Source of the DNA: JAOAGA01 sp964540515
Lineage (GTDB): Bacteria; CALINM01
Direction: 5' to 3'
Length of the DNA: 64,000 bases
Assembly: GCA_964540515.1 (NCBI GenBank)
Contig: CAZIMS010000007.1
Coordinates: 1 to 64,000 of the forward strand
Part shown: one piece after another, positions 45,267 through 54,672 of the stretch
Numbering within the stretch: the first letter of the stretch is position 1
Layout of the letters: each line of letters begins with the position of its first letter
Translations under genes and position numbers: made by a program
The notes under the pieces: model-generated
The model's database searches: none
What the model saw: the letters and a program-made list of their open reading frames with translations, nothing else
Told to the model about the DNA's origin: nothing

Positions 45267-47354
45267 TTAGAATGCTACTATAATTACACCTGCTGTAACT
45301 GCTATCTGATAGAGTATCTGGGTTATATCTTTTATATTTCTTAGCCATGCAATACGTTCTAACTTTTCTGGTACTACAATTGTATCACCAGGCATAGTTT
45401 TTGACTCTGCTCTTATACCCAAGAAACCAGATTTTATTCTTTCAGCTGTACCATCCGCTTTAAGTACATACATATTATTTTTGTTTGCATTTTCCGTTAA
45501 ACCGCCTGCCAAGTTGATATAATAATTTACACCCTCTTTATCATTGTAAACAAAAGCTGTCTGATTATAAACAGAGCCAACTACAAAAACTGTTTTTGGG
45601 TTTTGTGGTATCTCAATTATATCTCCCTCTTCCAGTTCCATATCGTAAATAGTATTTTTTAGCCTTTCTGGCATATCCATTTTAATAGAAATCCTTCCCA
45701 AGGCTTTTACATTTCTTAACCTATTAATAAAGTCTCTCTTTAATCTTGTCTCAGCTTCTATAACCTTAGCCTCTTCTGGACTTAATGCGACTGCAACTTC
45801 TCCCGTACCCGTACTTAAAATCTCCCTCTCCAATCTTTCTACCATATCGTTAATACTTTTTTGTTGAAGCTCTTTTACCCTCTGTCTGATAAACATTGTA
45901 CCCTCTAAATATGCTTTATCTGTAAACCCACCAGCCCTTTCAATGAGTGATGAAAGTTTTTCTCCTTTGATTATGGTATAGACACCAGGAAATCTAACCT
46001 CACCTTTTATAGTAACCTGCTTATACAAATCCCATTCAGGTACTGCCCTAACAAAGAGGTAATCGTCTTCTTTAAGCTCAATATTTTCTTTAGGGTCTCC
46101 TTCTAATGCCCTTCGTAAATTTATATAAATCTTTTCTGTCTTTGGCCCTTCCTTGGTAGGAGTTACCCTGGTAAGCTCGGCAATATCTTTATATGCAAAA
46201 TAAGTTAGTCCACCAGCAAGATTTATTAAATCCCTTACTCTAACTGTTCTGGAAAAACCATACTCACCCGGTCTAAAAACAGCTCCAGTTATTCTTACGA
46301 CCTTTCTATCGCTATGAACTGTAAAAAAATCAATTATATCTCCTGGTTCTACTTTGTTGTTTAATGCGCTCTCTATCGTTTCTTCAGAAACTACCTGACT
46401 GATACCTTCCAAAACCCTTTTTATCTGGACCCTGCCCCTAAAAGTTATATCACTTAAGCCACCACCAAGCTCTAAAACCTCTTTTATTGTCTTTTCATTT
46501 TTCAATTCGTAAATTGCTGGTCTTTTTATAGTACCTGCTATACCAACCAGTGGTCCCACTACTGGATAATAAATAACATCTTCTGGCATTAACCTTACAT
46601 CATCTCTTTTATTGCCTTTAAGCAAAAAATCATAGAGGTCTAATTCTTTAAAAACATTCCCATTTCTTATTAATTTAATATTTCTAAGGCTACCATTTTT
46701 TGCAGGTCCACCTGTATCAAAGATGGCACTAACAAGGGTTGAAAGAGAAGATATTAAATATGCTCCAGGTTTGTAGGCATTACCTAAGACGTATATTCTT
46801 ATACTCTTTAAGTTGCCCACACTTACATTCATCTGAAAACCTGTATAATATTTTGAAAGCTCTTTGTATAAAGTATCTTTTAACTCAGCAAAAGTTAAAC
46901 CATTTACGCCTAAAACACCAATCTTTGGTATGCTTATGTTGCCATCTCTATCAATAACAACATTGAAGTTTGCATCTATTTTACCCCATATAGAGATCCT
47001 AATCTCATCACCAGGACCTAATAGGTATTCGGGACCAACAGGTATTTTAGTATCAATTACATAAGAAGAGGGTTCTGTAAAAAAATTATAGCCGAACTGT
47101 GAGATATTAATGTTTGAACCTTTAACAAAGCTTTCAAACTGGGAAATTGGCTCTTTTTCTCTTCTTCTTGATGTTTGTGGTTGACTTTCCTTATCTTCGG
47201 TGGGTTGCACTATTACATTTTGAATAGTAGGGGTATTCCCCATGGAGTTCATTGGACTATTTAAAATCTGTTGTAAAGCTTCTTGTGAATATAAGTAGCT
47301 AACTTTTATGGCAAAAATTAAAGTAATTAGGAAAAACAATCTAAAAATTTTCAT
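45267..47354 (-). CDS. wza: Polysaccharide export protein (Wza-like, SLBB domains)
   Basis: Outer-membrane translocon of 695 residues. A signal peptide (~1-24) is followed by a Poly_export domain (~90-190, with GPGDEIRISIWG) and several SLBB repeats (VRITGAVFRPGEYG, VTIKGEVRFPGVYT). No lipobox Cys at the cleavage site, so not a lipoprotein like E. coli Wza. The protein ends in a hydrophobic helix (ITQILYQIAVTAGVIIVAF). A consensus-like promoter lies just upstream, making this the first gene of the locus. Confidence 0.94.
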   Translation of the reverse strand: MKIFRLFFLITLIFAIKVSYLYSQEALQQILNSPMNSMGNTPTIQNVIVQPTEDKESQPQTSRRREKEPISQFESFVKGSNINISQFGYNFFTEPSSYVIDTKIPVGPEYLLGPGDEIRISIWGKIDANFNVVIDRDGNISIPKIGVLGVNGLTFAELKDTLYKELSKYYTGFQMNVSVGNLKSIRIYVLGNAYKPGAYLISSLSTLVSAIFDTGGPAKNGSLRNIKLIRNGNVFKELDLYDFLLKGNKRDDVRLMPEDVIYYPVVGPLVGIAGTIKRPAIYELKNEKTIKEVLELGGGLSDITFRGRVQIKRVLEGISQVVSEETIESALNNKVEPGDIIDFFTVHSDRKVVRITGAVFRPGEYGFSRTVRVRDLINLAGGLTYFAYKDIAELTRVTPTKEGPKTEKIYINLRRALEGDPKENIELKEDDYLFVRAVPEWDLYKQVTIKGEVRFPGVYTIIKGEKLSSLIERAGGFTDKAYLEGTMFIRQRVKELQQKSINDMVERLEREILSTGTGEVAVALSPEEAKVIEAETRLKRDFINRLRNVKALGRISIKMDMPERLKNTIYDMELEEGDIIEIPQNPKTVFVVGSVYNQTAFVYNDKEGVNYYINLAGGLTENANKNNMYVLKADGTAERIKSGFLGIRAESKTMPGDTIVVPEKLERIAWLRNIKDITQILYQIAVTAGVIIVAF

Positions 47355-47387
47355 TTACTACTCCGTGATTTTTAATTATAGCATACC

Positions 47388-47416
47388 TTTATATATAAAG
47401 AACATTAAAATGTCAA
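47388..47416 (-). promoter_or_regulatory. Promoter of the polysaccharide export/biosynthesis locus
   Basis: Minus-strand perfect TTGACA, 17-base spacer, TATAAA. The start would be about 47381, 27 bases before wza. It lies in a 129-base gap after the last cobalamin gene, in the same orientation, so some read-through from that operon cannot be excluded. Confidence 0.7.
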
Positions 47417-47483
47417 TGTTTTAAGTATTTCTGCCAACTAATATAAATATGCCAAAGCTTTTGCCTAACTAAGTTTTTTTATA

Positions 47484-48710
47484 CTACCTCTTCTCTATTT
47501 TCATTAAGAAAACGGGGTTTTTGGATTTTAGTATCTTAGTTTTATCATCTCTGTAGGAACAAGATAGGCTTATTAGATCGTAGGAAATGTTTTTATCTTC
47601 ACAAAAACTTATTGCCTCAGCTAAGTGGCCTGTTAGTACCATAGATACTACCATTACTCCTTTTTCTTTTAAATATTCATAGGCTTTCTTAAAGTTTATG
47701 ATCCAATCGGGCCCTCCTCCTCCTAAAAAAACTCTATCTGGTAATGGTAAATCCTTGTAAACTTCTAAAAACCTTGCATATAGTGGCTTTACGTTTATAG
47801 CAGAAAATTTTTTTATATTTTTTTTAAGATTTAAAAAAGACTCTTCGTCATTTTCAATAGCATAGGAGATAACTCCCTTGGGGTTATAACTTGCCTCGAT
47901 GGAGATTGAGCCACTGCCAGCTCCAATGTCCCATAATACATTACCTTCTCTGAGAGAAAGAAGTGAAAGAGCATTTGCCCTTATCTCTCTTTTTGTAATC
48001 ATCCCCTTTTTTTTCTCATAATCATCATCAGGGATACCTATGCCTATATAGTCTTTAAAAGCATTATCTCTTTCAAATACTAATACATTAAGATTAGATA
48101 AGGGATTTTTTAACAAATATGGGAAGGTAAGAATGGTTAATCTTTCATTTTCCATACCTAAGTTTTCTAATAGATAAACCCTATAATCATCAAGTCTATA
48201 GTCTTTTAAAATTTTTAAAGCGTAAAGGACATCGGAACTATTTGAAGTAAATAAAAAGCCTTTTTTATGCTTTAAGAAAAATGTCAAGAGTCCATCTCTA
48301 CTTTTTCCGTGGACGCTAAAAAAAGATGCGTCATCCCAGCTTAACTTTAGCCTTGCAAAGGCTTCCTGCATGGTAGATACTGATGGGATTATTTTTACAA
48401 CCTTATTGCCTAAATTATTTATTAAAAATGAAGATATGCCAAAAAAGTTTGGATCTCCTGTGGCTAAAACTGCTACATCTCCCCTTTCCTTGGCTAATAA
48501 TTCTTTTATCTCTGAGAGTTTTTCTGGAAAGCTTACCATCTTGTTCTTTAAAAAATCTTGCCTCTTAAAGGCCTCTAAAAACCTTGGGGAACAAAAAATT
48601 TTCTCAGCCTTTTTTAATATCTCCTTGGCATCAGGATTTAGGCCTTCGTATAATGATAAAGGCACCCCTATAATATAAATTCTAACTTCTTGCAAGCAAT
48701 CTCCCATCAT
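47484..48710 (-). CDS. cbiET: Cobalt-precorrin-7 C5,15-methyltransferase, fused CbiE-CbiT
   Basis: Bifunctional corrin-ring enzyme of 408 residues. N-terminal ~210 residues are the CbiE methyltransferase (VRIYIIGVPLSLYEGLNPDAKE, then LATGDPNFFG); the C-terminal ~190 are the CbiT decarboxylating methyltransferase (NVLWDIGAGSGSISIE). The fusion equals CobL. Start at 48710; an in-frame TTG at 48695 with GGGAG five bases upstream is an alternative. Overlaps cbiD by 29 bases. Last gene of the cob operon. Confidence 0.95.
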   Translation of the reverse strand: MMGDCLQEVRIYIIGVPLSLYEGLNPDAKEILKKAEKIFCSPRFLEAFKRQDFLKNKMVSFPEKLSEIKELLAKERGDVAVLATGDPNFFGISSFLINNLGNKVVKIIPSVSTMQEAFARLKLSWDDASFFSVHGKSRDGLLTFFLKHKKGFLFTSNSSDVLYALKILKDYRLDDYRVYLLENLGMENERLTILTFPYLLKNPLSNLNVLVFERDNAFKDYIGIGIPDDDYEKKKGMITKREIRANALSLLSLREGNVLWDIGAGSGSISIEASYNPKGVISYAIENDEESFLNLKKNIKKFSAINVKPLYARFLEVYKDLPLPDRVFLGGGGPDWIINFKKAYEYLKEKGVMVVSMVLTGHLAEAISFCEDKNISYDLISLSCSYRDDKTKILKSKNPVFLMKIEKR

Positions 48711-49785
48711 AGGAAAATAATAATACCCCTACTTTAAATTTTTCACAAAATTTATCTGTAAGCCTATTGAGGATATGAAACAGTTTATTATTCTCAATAA
48801 TCTCAAGGAGATGCCTTGCTGTATGGGCAGTAGTTAAGAAAGAAATCTCATCTTTCACAATTTTTATCTCCCTAAAAAAATTAATAACTTCTTTAATGTC
48901 AAACTCTCCATATTTAACGTTTGTGTTTTTGTAGCCAAGTAAGGCCTTTAACAACTTACCTAACTGAGATGATATGATTATGTTTTTAAAACCTACTTTT
49001 TTAGCCCTATTGTAGGTATAATCAAAATGATCTCCCATCATTACAAAGGCTTCCTCTGGAAGATCAAGTAATTTCATTGCCGATTCCTCGCTTTGTCTAC
49101 CAAAAGAAAGTACCACTGTGTCTAAACCTTTCTCTTTTGCAATGTTTAAGGCTATATCAATGCTACTTGTGAAGGCAGACATAGATATAGGTCTCACAAT
49201 ACCAGTTGTGCCAAGTATAGAGATCCCTCCTATTATACCTAATCTATTATTTAATGTCTTTTTTGCTACCTCCTTTCCCTTGGGAACGGATAGAATAATT
49301 GAGGGTTTCTCTCTTATTTCTAAAAGATTAATTAATTTCTCCACATTTTCTTTTATCATTTTTCTTGGGATGGGGTTTATGGCTGGCTCACCTATATTGA
49401 TAGGTAGCCCCTTTTTTGTTACAATACCTACTCCCTCTCCTACAAAAAAATCAAAGACATCGGAAATTGACAAATTATTCAATGACCTATTATCAATGTG
49501 TTTACTGTTTAAATAAACCTCAGCAAATATTTCTATATTATGGGTACAGTCAGGGTCGTCTCCACCATCTTTTATAACAGAAGCTTTAGCATAATAGTCA
49601 GAATAAATATATTTATGGACAGCTATATTTAACTCGCCTGCTGGTGCAAAGATTTTTACAAAAGATGTGACCTTTTTGGCATAGAGAGCATTGATTGCCG
49701 CTATAATACTAGCTGTTGCAGCGGAGCCAGTAGTAAAGCCTTCTCTTAAGATATTTTTTTGCTTTTTTTTAAAGGACTTTTTCAT
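48682..49785 (-). CDS. cbiD: Cobalt-precorrin-5B C1-methyltransferase CbiD
   Basis: Anaerobic-pathway enzyme adding the C1 methyl to cobalt-precorrin-5B. Visible motifs: REGFTTGSAATA at the N-terminus, KDGGDDPDCTHN, PINIGEPAINPIPR, and GILGTTGIVRPIS-type segment (GISILGTTGIVRPIS). 367 residues is normal. The presence of CbiD rather than CobF supports the early-cobalt anaerobic route. Follows cbiO with a three-base gap. Confidence 0.96.
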   Translation of the reverse strand: MKKSFKKKQKNILREGFTTGSAATASIIAAINALYAKKVTSFVKIFAPAGELNIAVHKYIYSDYYAKASVIKDGGDDPDCTHNIEIFAEVYLNSKHIDNRSLNNLSISDVFDFFVGEGVGIVTKKGLPINIGEPAINPIPRKMIKENVEKLINLLEIREKPSIILSVPKGKEVAKKTLNNRLGIIGGISILGTTGIVRPISMSAFTSSIDIALNIAKEKGLDTVVLSFGRQSEESAMKLLDLPEEAFVMMGDHFDYTYNRAKKVGFKNIIISSQLGKLLKALLGYKNTNVKYGEFDIKEVINFFREIKIVKDEISFLTTAHTARHLLEIIENNKLFHILNRLTDKFCEKFKVGVLLFSYDGRLLARS

Positions 49786-49788
49786 TTT

Positions 49789-50619
49789 TTACTTAAGCGT
49801 TTTTAATAGCTCTCTCCTTGCCTCACCAACAGTTAGAGGAGTCTTTTCGAAACTTACTACTCCATCTTCTTTAAGCTGTGTCATTAGTTTTGCTATATAG
49901 GGAAGTCTTAGCTTTGCTCTGCCTATCTCTTCTTTGTCGTCAAAGACATCTTCAGGACATCCATATCTTACAAGCTCGCCCTTACTTAAGATGGCTACCT
50001 TATCTACAAAAAGAGGCACCAAGTCTACCTCGTGAGTAGCCATAATAACGGTAAGTCCCTTCTCTTTGTTTAAATTTTTTAAAAGTTCAGCAATCTCCCT
50101 AACACCCATTGGATCTAACCCCGAGAGAGGCTCATCCATCAAAATGATCTTTGGCGCCATAGCAAGAACACCTGCTATACAAAGCCTTTTTTTTTGCCCA
50201 TAAGAAAGTGTTTTAATAGCCCTTTTCTCAAAACCTGAAAGTCCCACATCTTTTAGGGCTGTAGCTACTCTTTCTGCCACTTCTTCCTCTGACAAGCTCA
50301 TATTTCTAGGACCGAAGGATATATCATCGTATACAGTAAGAGCAAAAAGCTGATCGTTGGGATCTTGAAAAACAGTACAAATCTGGTTAAAAAGCTCTTC
50401 TTTTCTAATAGATTTTATTTTTTTTTCAAAAATCTCTATCTCACCACTATAATCCTTTAAAAGACCATTAAGAAGCCTAAGTAAAGTACTTTTTCCTGCT
50501 CCATTAGCGCCTAAGATGGCTAAAAACTCTCCCTTTGATACGGAAAGATTTATATCTTTCAAGATAATATTCTTACCATCGTAGGTAAAAGTAAGGTTTT
50601 TGGTTTCTATAGCAGTCAT
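49789..50619 (-). CDS. cbiO: Cobalt ABC transporter ATPase CbiO
   Basis: ATPase of an energy-coupling-factor cobalt importer, 276 residues. Walker A GANGAGKST, signature LSYGQKKR, Walker B ILMDEPLSGLD and switch His in ATHEVD are all visible. It pairs with CbiQ (four-base overlap), CbiN and CbiM encoded upstream in the operon. A C-terminal extension past the ABC fold is short. Confidence 0.96.
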   Translation of the reverse strand: MTAIETKNLTFTYDGKNIILKDINLSVSKGEFLAILGANGAGKSTLLRLLNGLLKDYSGEIEIFEKKIKSIRKEELFNQICTVFQDPNDQLFALTVYDDISFGPRNMSLSEEEVAERVATALKDVGLSGFEKRAIKTLSYGQKKRLCIAGVLAMAPKIILMDEPLSGLDPMGVREIAELLKNLNKEKGLTVIMATHEVDLVPLFVDKVAILSKGELVRYGCPEDVFDDKEEIGRAKLRLPYIAKLMTQLKEDGVVSFEKTPLTVGEARRELLKTLK

Positions 50620-51338
50620 ACCATTCCAGATAAGACAATAAAAAGAGGGATACAGCCTAAGAGAATTATTATTGCGATATCAAGAGATTGCAATCTTTCA
50701 ACATCGGTGTGGTAGAAAATCTTGCCATTATAACCCCTTGTATTAAGAGCATCTACAATCCTTTCTGCTCTTGTTATAGATTTTAAGAACAATGCTCCCC
50801 AAAGGGTTCCCATAGATTTTATGGAAGTTTTAAAATCTTTATAGCCTAATCTTACCATTTGGGCATCTCTTAATTTTAGGCTATCATCATTTATTACAAA
50901 AATATATCTATAAATCATCAAGAAAGTCTCAAGAAAAATATCAGGCACTTTTAAGGTTTTAAGAGATACTAATATTTTGTTTAATGGAGTTGTTGCTACA
51001 TATGAAAGTATCAAAAGAAGTCCAGAAATGATTCTTAATGAAGATACCAGAGAATAGACAAAGCCTCCACTCTTCCAAAGATAAAATTTAATAAAAAACA
51101 TAATAACCGAAAGTATGCAGGCCATTAACAGAGCTTTAATAACATAAGATATTTTTACCTTAGCCAGATAGAAAAGGAAAAGAGAGATTAAAAATAACGC
51201 CAAATATTGGTATCCTTGGAATGAGATATTTAAGAATAGATAGACGAAAAGAATTATTGTCTTGGTAAGGGGGTTAATCTTCGTTAGCTTGCTATCATTT
51301 GTCAGTGCGTAATACTCAAAGGCTGATGAAATTATCAT
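50616..51338 (-). CDS. cbiQ: Cobalt ECF transporter transmembrane protein CbiQ
   Basis: Membrane coupling subunit of the cobalt importer, 240 residues with about five helices. The two Ala-Arg-Gly-like coupling motifs for the ATPase appear as RMVRLGY-like (QMVRLGYKD) and RAERIVDALNTRGY. The N-terminus KINPLTKTIILF is typical. Overlaps cbiO and cbiN by four bases each. Confidence 0.94.
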   Translation of the reverse strand: MIISSAFEYYALTNDSKLTKINPLTKTIILFVYLFLNISFQGYQYLALFLISLFLFYLAKVKISYVIKALLMACILSVIMFFIKFYLWKSGGFVYSLVSSLRIISGLLLILSYVATTPLNKILVSLKTLKVPDIFLETFLMIYRYIFVINDDSLKLRDAQMVRLGYKDFKTSIKSMGTLWGALFLKSITRAERIVDALNTRGYNGKIFYHTDVERLQSLDIAIIILLGCIPLFIVLSGMV

Positions 51339-51598
51339 AATCTCTTTTCCTTGAAGATTTTTCTAAAATTATAACCAGCAACAAATCCACCCAAAGCACC
51401 TGCTAAGGTAAAGATAAATAAAAGCAAATCACCCTGGTCCGTATTAATAAGAGGCTCCTTAGGTGAGACACCATATTTTTTTGCATATTTTTCTACCACC
51501 GCCTCGTCAACTCCTGACCATCTTTCAGAAGCAAAAACATAATGGTTAGAAAGACTAAAGATTAATATTATAACAAATAAAAACTTTTTTATCTTCAT
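51335..51598 (-). CDS. cbiN: CbiN-like cobalt transporter accessory protein
   Basis: An 87-residue protein with a signal-like hydrophobic N-terminus (~4-20) and a second helix (~58-76), the CbiN topology. Between them is a short periplasmic segment, WSGVDEAVVEKYAKKYG and INTDQGD. It sits between cbiM and cbiQ exactly where CbiN is expected. The N-terminal helix may be retained as an anchor. Confidence 0.85.
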   Translation of the reverse strand: MKIKKFLFVIILIFSLSNHYVFASERWSGVDEAVVEKYAKKYGVSPKEPLINTDQGDLLLFIFTLAGALGGFVAGYNFRKIFKEKRL

Positions 51599-51608
51599 AT
51601 AACCTCCC

Positions 51609-52340
51609 CTAACTTTTTACAAGTTGAAGTTTTAAAAACTCTGGTCTATGCTGAGCAATATATCTTAAAGCAAGACCCGTAATTACCCCCTCCAAAGTAG
51701 CCAAAGGAACTTGAGTAGGCACAAAGGCAAGACTTACCTCAAGAAGACCTTGAGTAAAGTTAGGCGCTATAGACACTGCTATGACAAAGGCTGTCAAAAA
51801 ATAAGTTACAATATCAGCAAAAAACCCAGCCATAAAGCCTGCCCAAAAAACTGAGAGTTTTAAACTTCTTGCTGTATTAAATGCTATATAACCAGCTAAG
51901 GAGCCACCAATACCCATAGTAAATACATTGGCACCTAATGTAGTAATTCCTCCATGAGCCATAAAAAGAGCCTGAATCAAAAGAGAGATAAAAGCAACAA
52001 CAACACTCTGAAAGGGTCCTAATATCACTGATGAGAGACCTGTGCCTGCAGGGTGAGAGCAAGTACCAGCAATAGGAACAGGTATAGGAAAGGCAGAAAT
52101 TACAAATACTGTAGCACCAATTAATCCCACCATTGAGAAATATAGTGGATTTTCAAGCTTTCTCTTCTTAATTAATAAAAAACCATAGATAATAAATGGT
52201 AAAGTTAAGAGGTAAAATAGGGCAGAATATTTTATAGGAAGTATTCCTTCAGAGAGGTGCATAGCCTTTGCTGGAGATGTGATTAAAAGGAGATAATAAA
52301 TAGTAAGTATACAAATTACTAAAAGTTTAGACTTCTTCAC
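51609..52340 (-). CDS. cbiM: Cobalt ECF transporter substrate-binding protein CbiM
   Basis: Cobalt-binding membrane component, 243 residues with about six helices after a signal peptide (~1-26 ending SPAKA). Predicted cleavage exposes MHLSEG, whose N-terminal Met and His are known metal ligands in the CbiM/NikM family. Also PVAGTCSHPAGTG and GGITTLGANV, the conserved loops with His. Start overlaps cbiC by 14 bases. Cobalt rather than nickel is inferred from the cobalamin operon. Confidence 0.96.
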   Translation of the reverse strand: MKKSKLLVICILTIYYLLLITSPAKAMHLSEGILPIKYSALFYLLTLPFIIYGFLLIKKRKLENPLYFSMVGLIGATVFVISAFPIPVPIAGTCSHPAGTGLSSVILGPFQSVVVAFISLLIQALFMAHGGITTLGANVFTMGIGGSLAGYIAFNTARSLKLSVFWAGFMAGFFADIVTYFLTAFVIAVSIAPNFTQGLLEVSLAFVPTQVPLATLEGVITGLALRYIAQHRPEFLKLQLVKS

Positions 52341-52974
52341 CTTTTGCCTCCTTGCTATTTAAAATTTTTAATAAACCATTTATTACTGTTGCACAGATAG
52401 GGCTACCTCCTCTATTTCCCTTTAATAAGATTGTAGGAATATCTGATTTAAGAAGCATGTCTTTTGCCTGTTTTGCCCCCACCATACCTACACAAAAGCC
52501 CAAAACAACGATATCATTTGGTAACTTGCCTTCTTTGTGAAGTCTTAATATCTCAAAAATAGCTGTCGGTGCATTACCTATAGCAAAAATGCCTATATTA
52601 TCAAGTTTTTCTGAGGCGTATCTAATTGATGCCTGTGAACGAGTAATTTTAAGCCTCTCTGCCATCTGGGCTACAGATTTTTCTCTAATAAAACATTGCA
52701 CCTTACCTTTATAACCTTCTAATAGCGATGGAGATATCCCAGCAGAGACCATATATACGTCTGTTATTATATCTTTACCCTCTTTTAAATTTTTCAATGC
52801 TAACTCAATAGCTTTTTCTTTAAAAACTATATTTTTTCGCAGGGAAAAATCAGCCGTTGTATGGATAATTTTTTTAACTATCAAAAGCTCTTCTTTGCTA
52901 TAAACATCAGTTGGTATCCTCTTTTCAATGATCTCCATACTTTTTCTTTCGATCTCATCCGGTAAAAGTATCAT
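52327..52974 (-). CDS. cbiC: Cobalt-precorrin-8 methylmutase CbiC
   Basis: Moves the methyl from C11 to C12 of the corrin ring. 215 residues. Conserved segments: DEIERKSMEIIE, the catalytic-His region KIIHTTADFS, VYMVSAGIS, and RGGSPICATVINGLLK. Overlaps cbiX by four bases and cbiM by 14. Confidence 0.95.
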   Translation of the reverse strand: MILLPDEIERKSMEIIEKRIPTDVYSKEELLIVKKIIHTTADFSLRKNIVFKEKAIELALKNLKEGKDIITDVYMVSAGISPSLLEGYKGKVQCFIREKSVAQMAERLKITRSQASIRYASEKLDNIGIFAIGNAPTAIFEILRLHKEGKLPNDIVVLGFCVGMVGAKQAKDMLLKSDIPTILLKGNRGGSPICATVINGLLKILNSKEAKGEEV

Positions 52975-53339
52975 AGAACCTCCGAGATAATATCTAAAAC
53001 AGCATACTTAATAAGACTGCTTTTGCCAGTAATATCTGAGATTTTAAAACTCGCATCATTATATAAGCTTTTAAGCTCTTCTACTTCTTTTGGTATATCT
53101 TCTAAAACATGTACACCTTGATGCAGAAAGAAAGGATGAATGATAAAATCTCTCTCACCCTCTTCATAAAGTTCTTTTACAATATCTCTGAAATAGGGTT
53201 CGGAAAGCTGTAGGTTTGCAAAAACAGTTTTTCTTTTTAAGAGTTTTGTTAATTCCTCAGCTATCTTTTCTGATAAATCATTGCCATTCTTACTTCTACT
53301 TCCATGACTTAAAATTATTATTGTCATCTTATCCCCCAA
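52971..53339 (-). CDS. cbiX: Short sirohydrochlorin cobaltochelatase CbiX
   Basis: Inserts Co2+ into sirohydrochlorin, the first step of the anaerobic branch. The 122 residues are the short (single-domain, homodimeric) CbiX form, with metal-binding His in LSHGSRSK and the second in HPFFLHQGVH. Most archaea and some bacteria carry this short form. It overlaps cbiA by 11 bases. Confidence 0.9.
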   Translation of the reverse strand: MGDKMTIIILSHGSRSKNGNDLSEKIAEELTKLLKRKTVFANLQLSEPYFRDIVKELYEEGERDFIIHPFFLHQGVHVLEDIPKEVEELKSLYNDASFKISDITGKSSLIKYAVLDIISEVL

Positions 53340-54672
53340 GATAGTAATTAATCATCTTCTCAAGAGCCCCTACATTAGACCCAAAATGTAAGTGCACATA
53401 ACTACAGACTGCCTTTTTATAGATAAATCCTTCTTCCTCAATCTTATTATGTCTCTTTAAGATATATGACTTTTTTTTGTGAATATCTTTGTTAGATATA
53501 AAGCTATAGTGGAACCTATGTCCCTTAAATTTGGTATTGCCGAAAAGGGGATTTTCTTTGGTCTCGACCTCTACGTAGCCTAAAGAGTAAAATCTGTTAC
53601 CCATCTCTATCTCAAAGGGAAAAACTCCGCAGAGGCTAAATTTGTCATCCTTTACTTTTAGACTTTTTGATAGATATATCAGTCCACCACACTCAGCAAG
53701 CAATGCTCCACCATCTTCCACATAATCTCTTATAAAATTAAGCATCTTCTTGTTTTCACTCAGCTCTTTTCCATAGAGTTCGGGATAGCCACCAGGTATA
53801 TAGATAAAATCAGGGCTTTTAAGTTCTCCGTCTGTTAGTGGCGAAAAAAACTTAACATCCCCTAACATATTGAGTATTCTAATGTTTTCTTTATAACAGA
53901 AGCAAAAGGCTTTGTCGTAGGCGATGTAAATTTTTTTGTTAGATTTTTTGAGAGATAACCTTTTGGCATCTATATCTATACCATCTTCACAGAGAGAGAG
54001 TAATTGTTTTACATCAATATTTTTGCTCATCTTCGTCAAAGCATCATCAAAGACTTTCTTCCTTTCATAGCCCATTATGATACCTAAGTGTCTCGCTGGG
54101 ATAGCTAAATCCTCATCACTTAAAAGATATCCCACTGTTTTTACCCCAACCTTTTCTGCCATCGAGCTTAAGAGAGTCAAGTGTCTTTCTGAACCAACAT
54201 TATTAAAAATAACACCTTTAACTTTTACTCTCCTTTCCCACCTTTTGAAGCCCGAAATAAGCGCACCAACCGACTGTCCCATACCCTTTGCGTCTACCAC
54301 TAATATCACAGGTAAATCAAGTTTTCTTGCTAACTCTGCTGTGCTTGCCTTGCCTTTCTCACCATAACCATCAAAAAGTCCCATGGCACCTTCTACTACA
54401 ATGATTGGGTTTTTTGCCTCTTTCTCCTCCATAGCATCTTTAATATTCCAAAGCATAAAGTCTTTAGTCATAAAGAAGCTGTCAAGGTTTCTTCCAGAGA
54501 TATCACATACATACTGATAGTGAGAGGTATCTATAAAATCAGGACCGCTCTTAAAAGGGATTACATCATAGCCAGAATCCATAAGAGCCTTCATAACCGA
54601 TAAGCTTGCTATGGTCTTTCCGGAACCACTTTTTACAGCTGATAATATAAAGCCTTTAATCTTCATAACCAT
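53329..54672 (-). CDS. cbiA: Cobyrinate a,c-diamide synthase CbiA
   Basis: ATP- and glutamine-dependent amidation of cobyrinate side chains a and c. 447 residues. N-terminal dethiobiotin-synthetase-like ATPase with VKSGSGKT P-loop and FKSGPDFID; the C-terminal class I glutamine amidotransferase has AECGGLIYLS with nucleophile Cys near residue 330, and a His in the C-terminal LHFGSN part. Overlaps cbiB by ten bases. Confidence 0.96.
   Translation of the reverse strand: MVMKIKGFILSAVKSGSGKTIASLSVMKALMDSGYDVIPFKSGPDFIDTSHYQYVCDISGRNLDSFFMTKDFMLWNIKDAMEEKEAKNPIIVVEGAMGLFDGYGEKGKASTAELARKLDLPVILVVDAKGMGQSVGALISGFKRWERRVKVKGVIFNNVGSERHLTLLSSMAEKVGVKTVGYLLSDEDLAIPARHLGIIMGYERKKVFDDALTKMSKNIDVKQLLSLCEDGIDIDAKRLSLKKSNKKIYIAYDKAFCFCYKENIRILNMLGDVKFFSPLTDGELKSPDFIYIPGGYPELYGKELSENKKMLNFIRDYVEDGGALLAECGGLIYLSKSLKVKDDKFSLCGVFPFEIEMGNRFYSLGYVEVETKENPLFGNTKFKGHRFHYSFISNKDIHKKKSYILKRHNKIEEEGFIYKKAVCSYVHLHFGSNVGALEKMINYYLGG

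Noticed and set aside
49118..49516. Plus-strand open frame of 132 residues antisense to cbiD
   Set aside because: Opposite a fully conserved CbiD; composition typical of a shadow frame.
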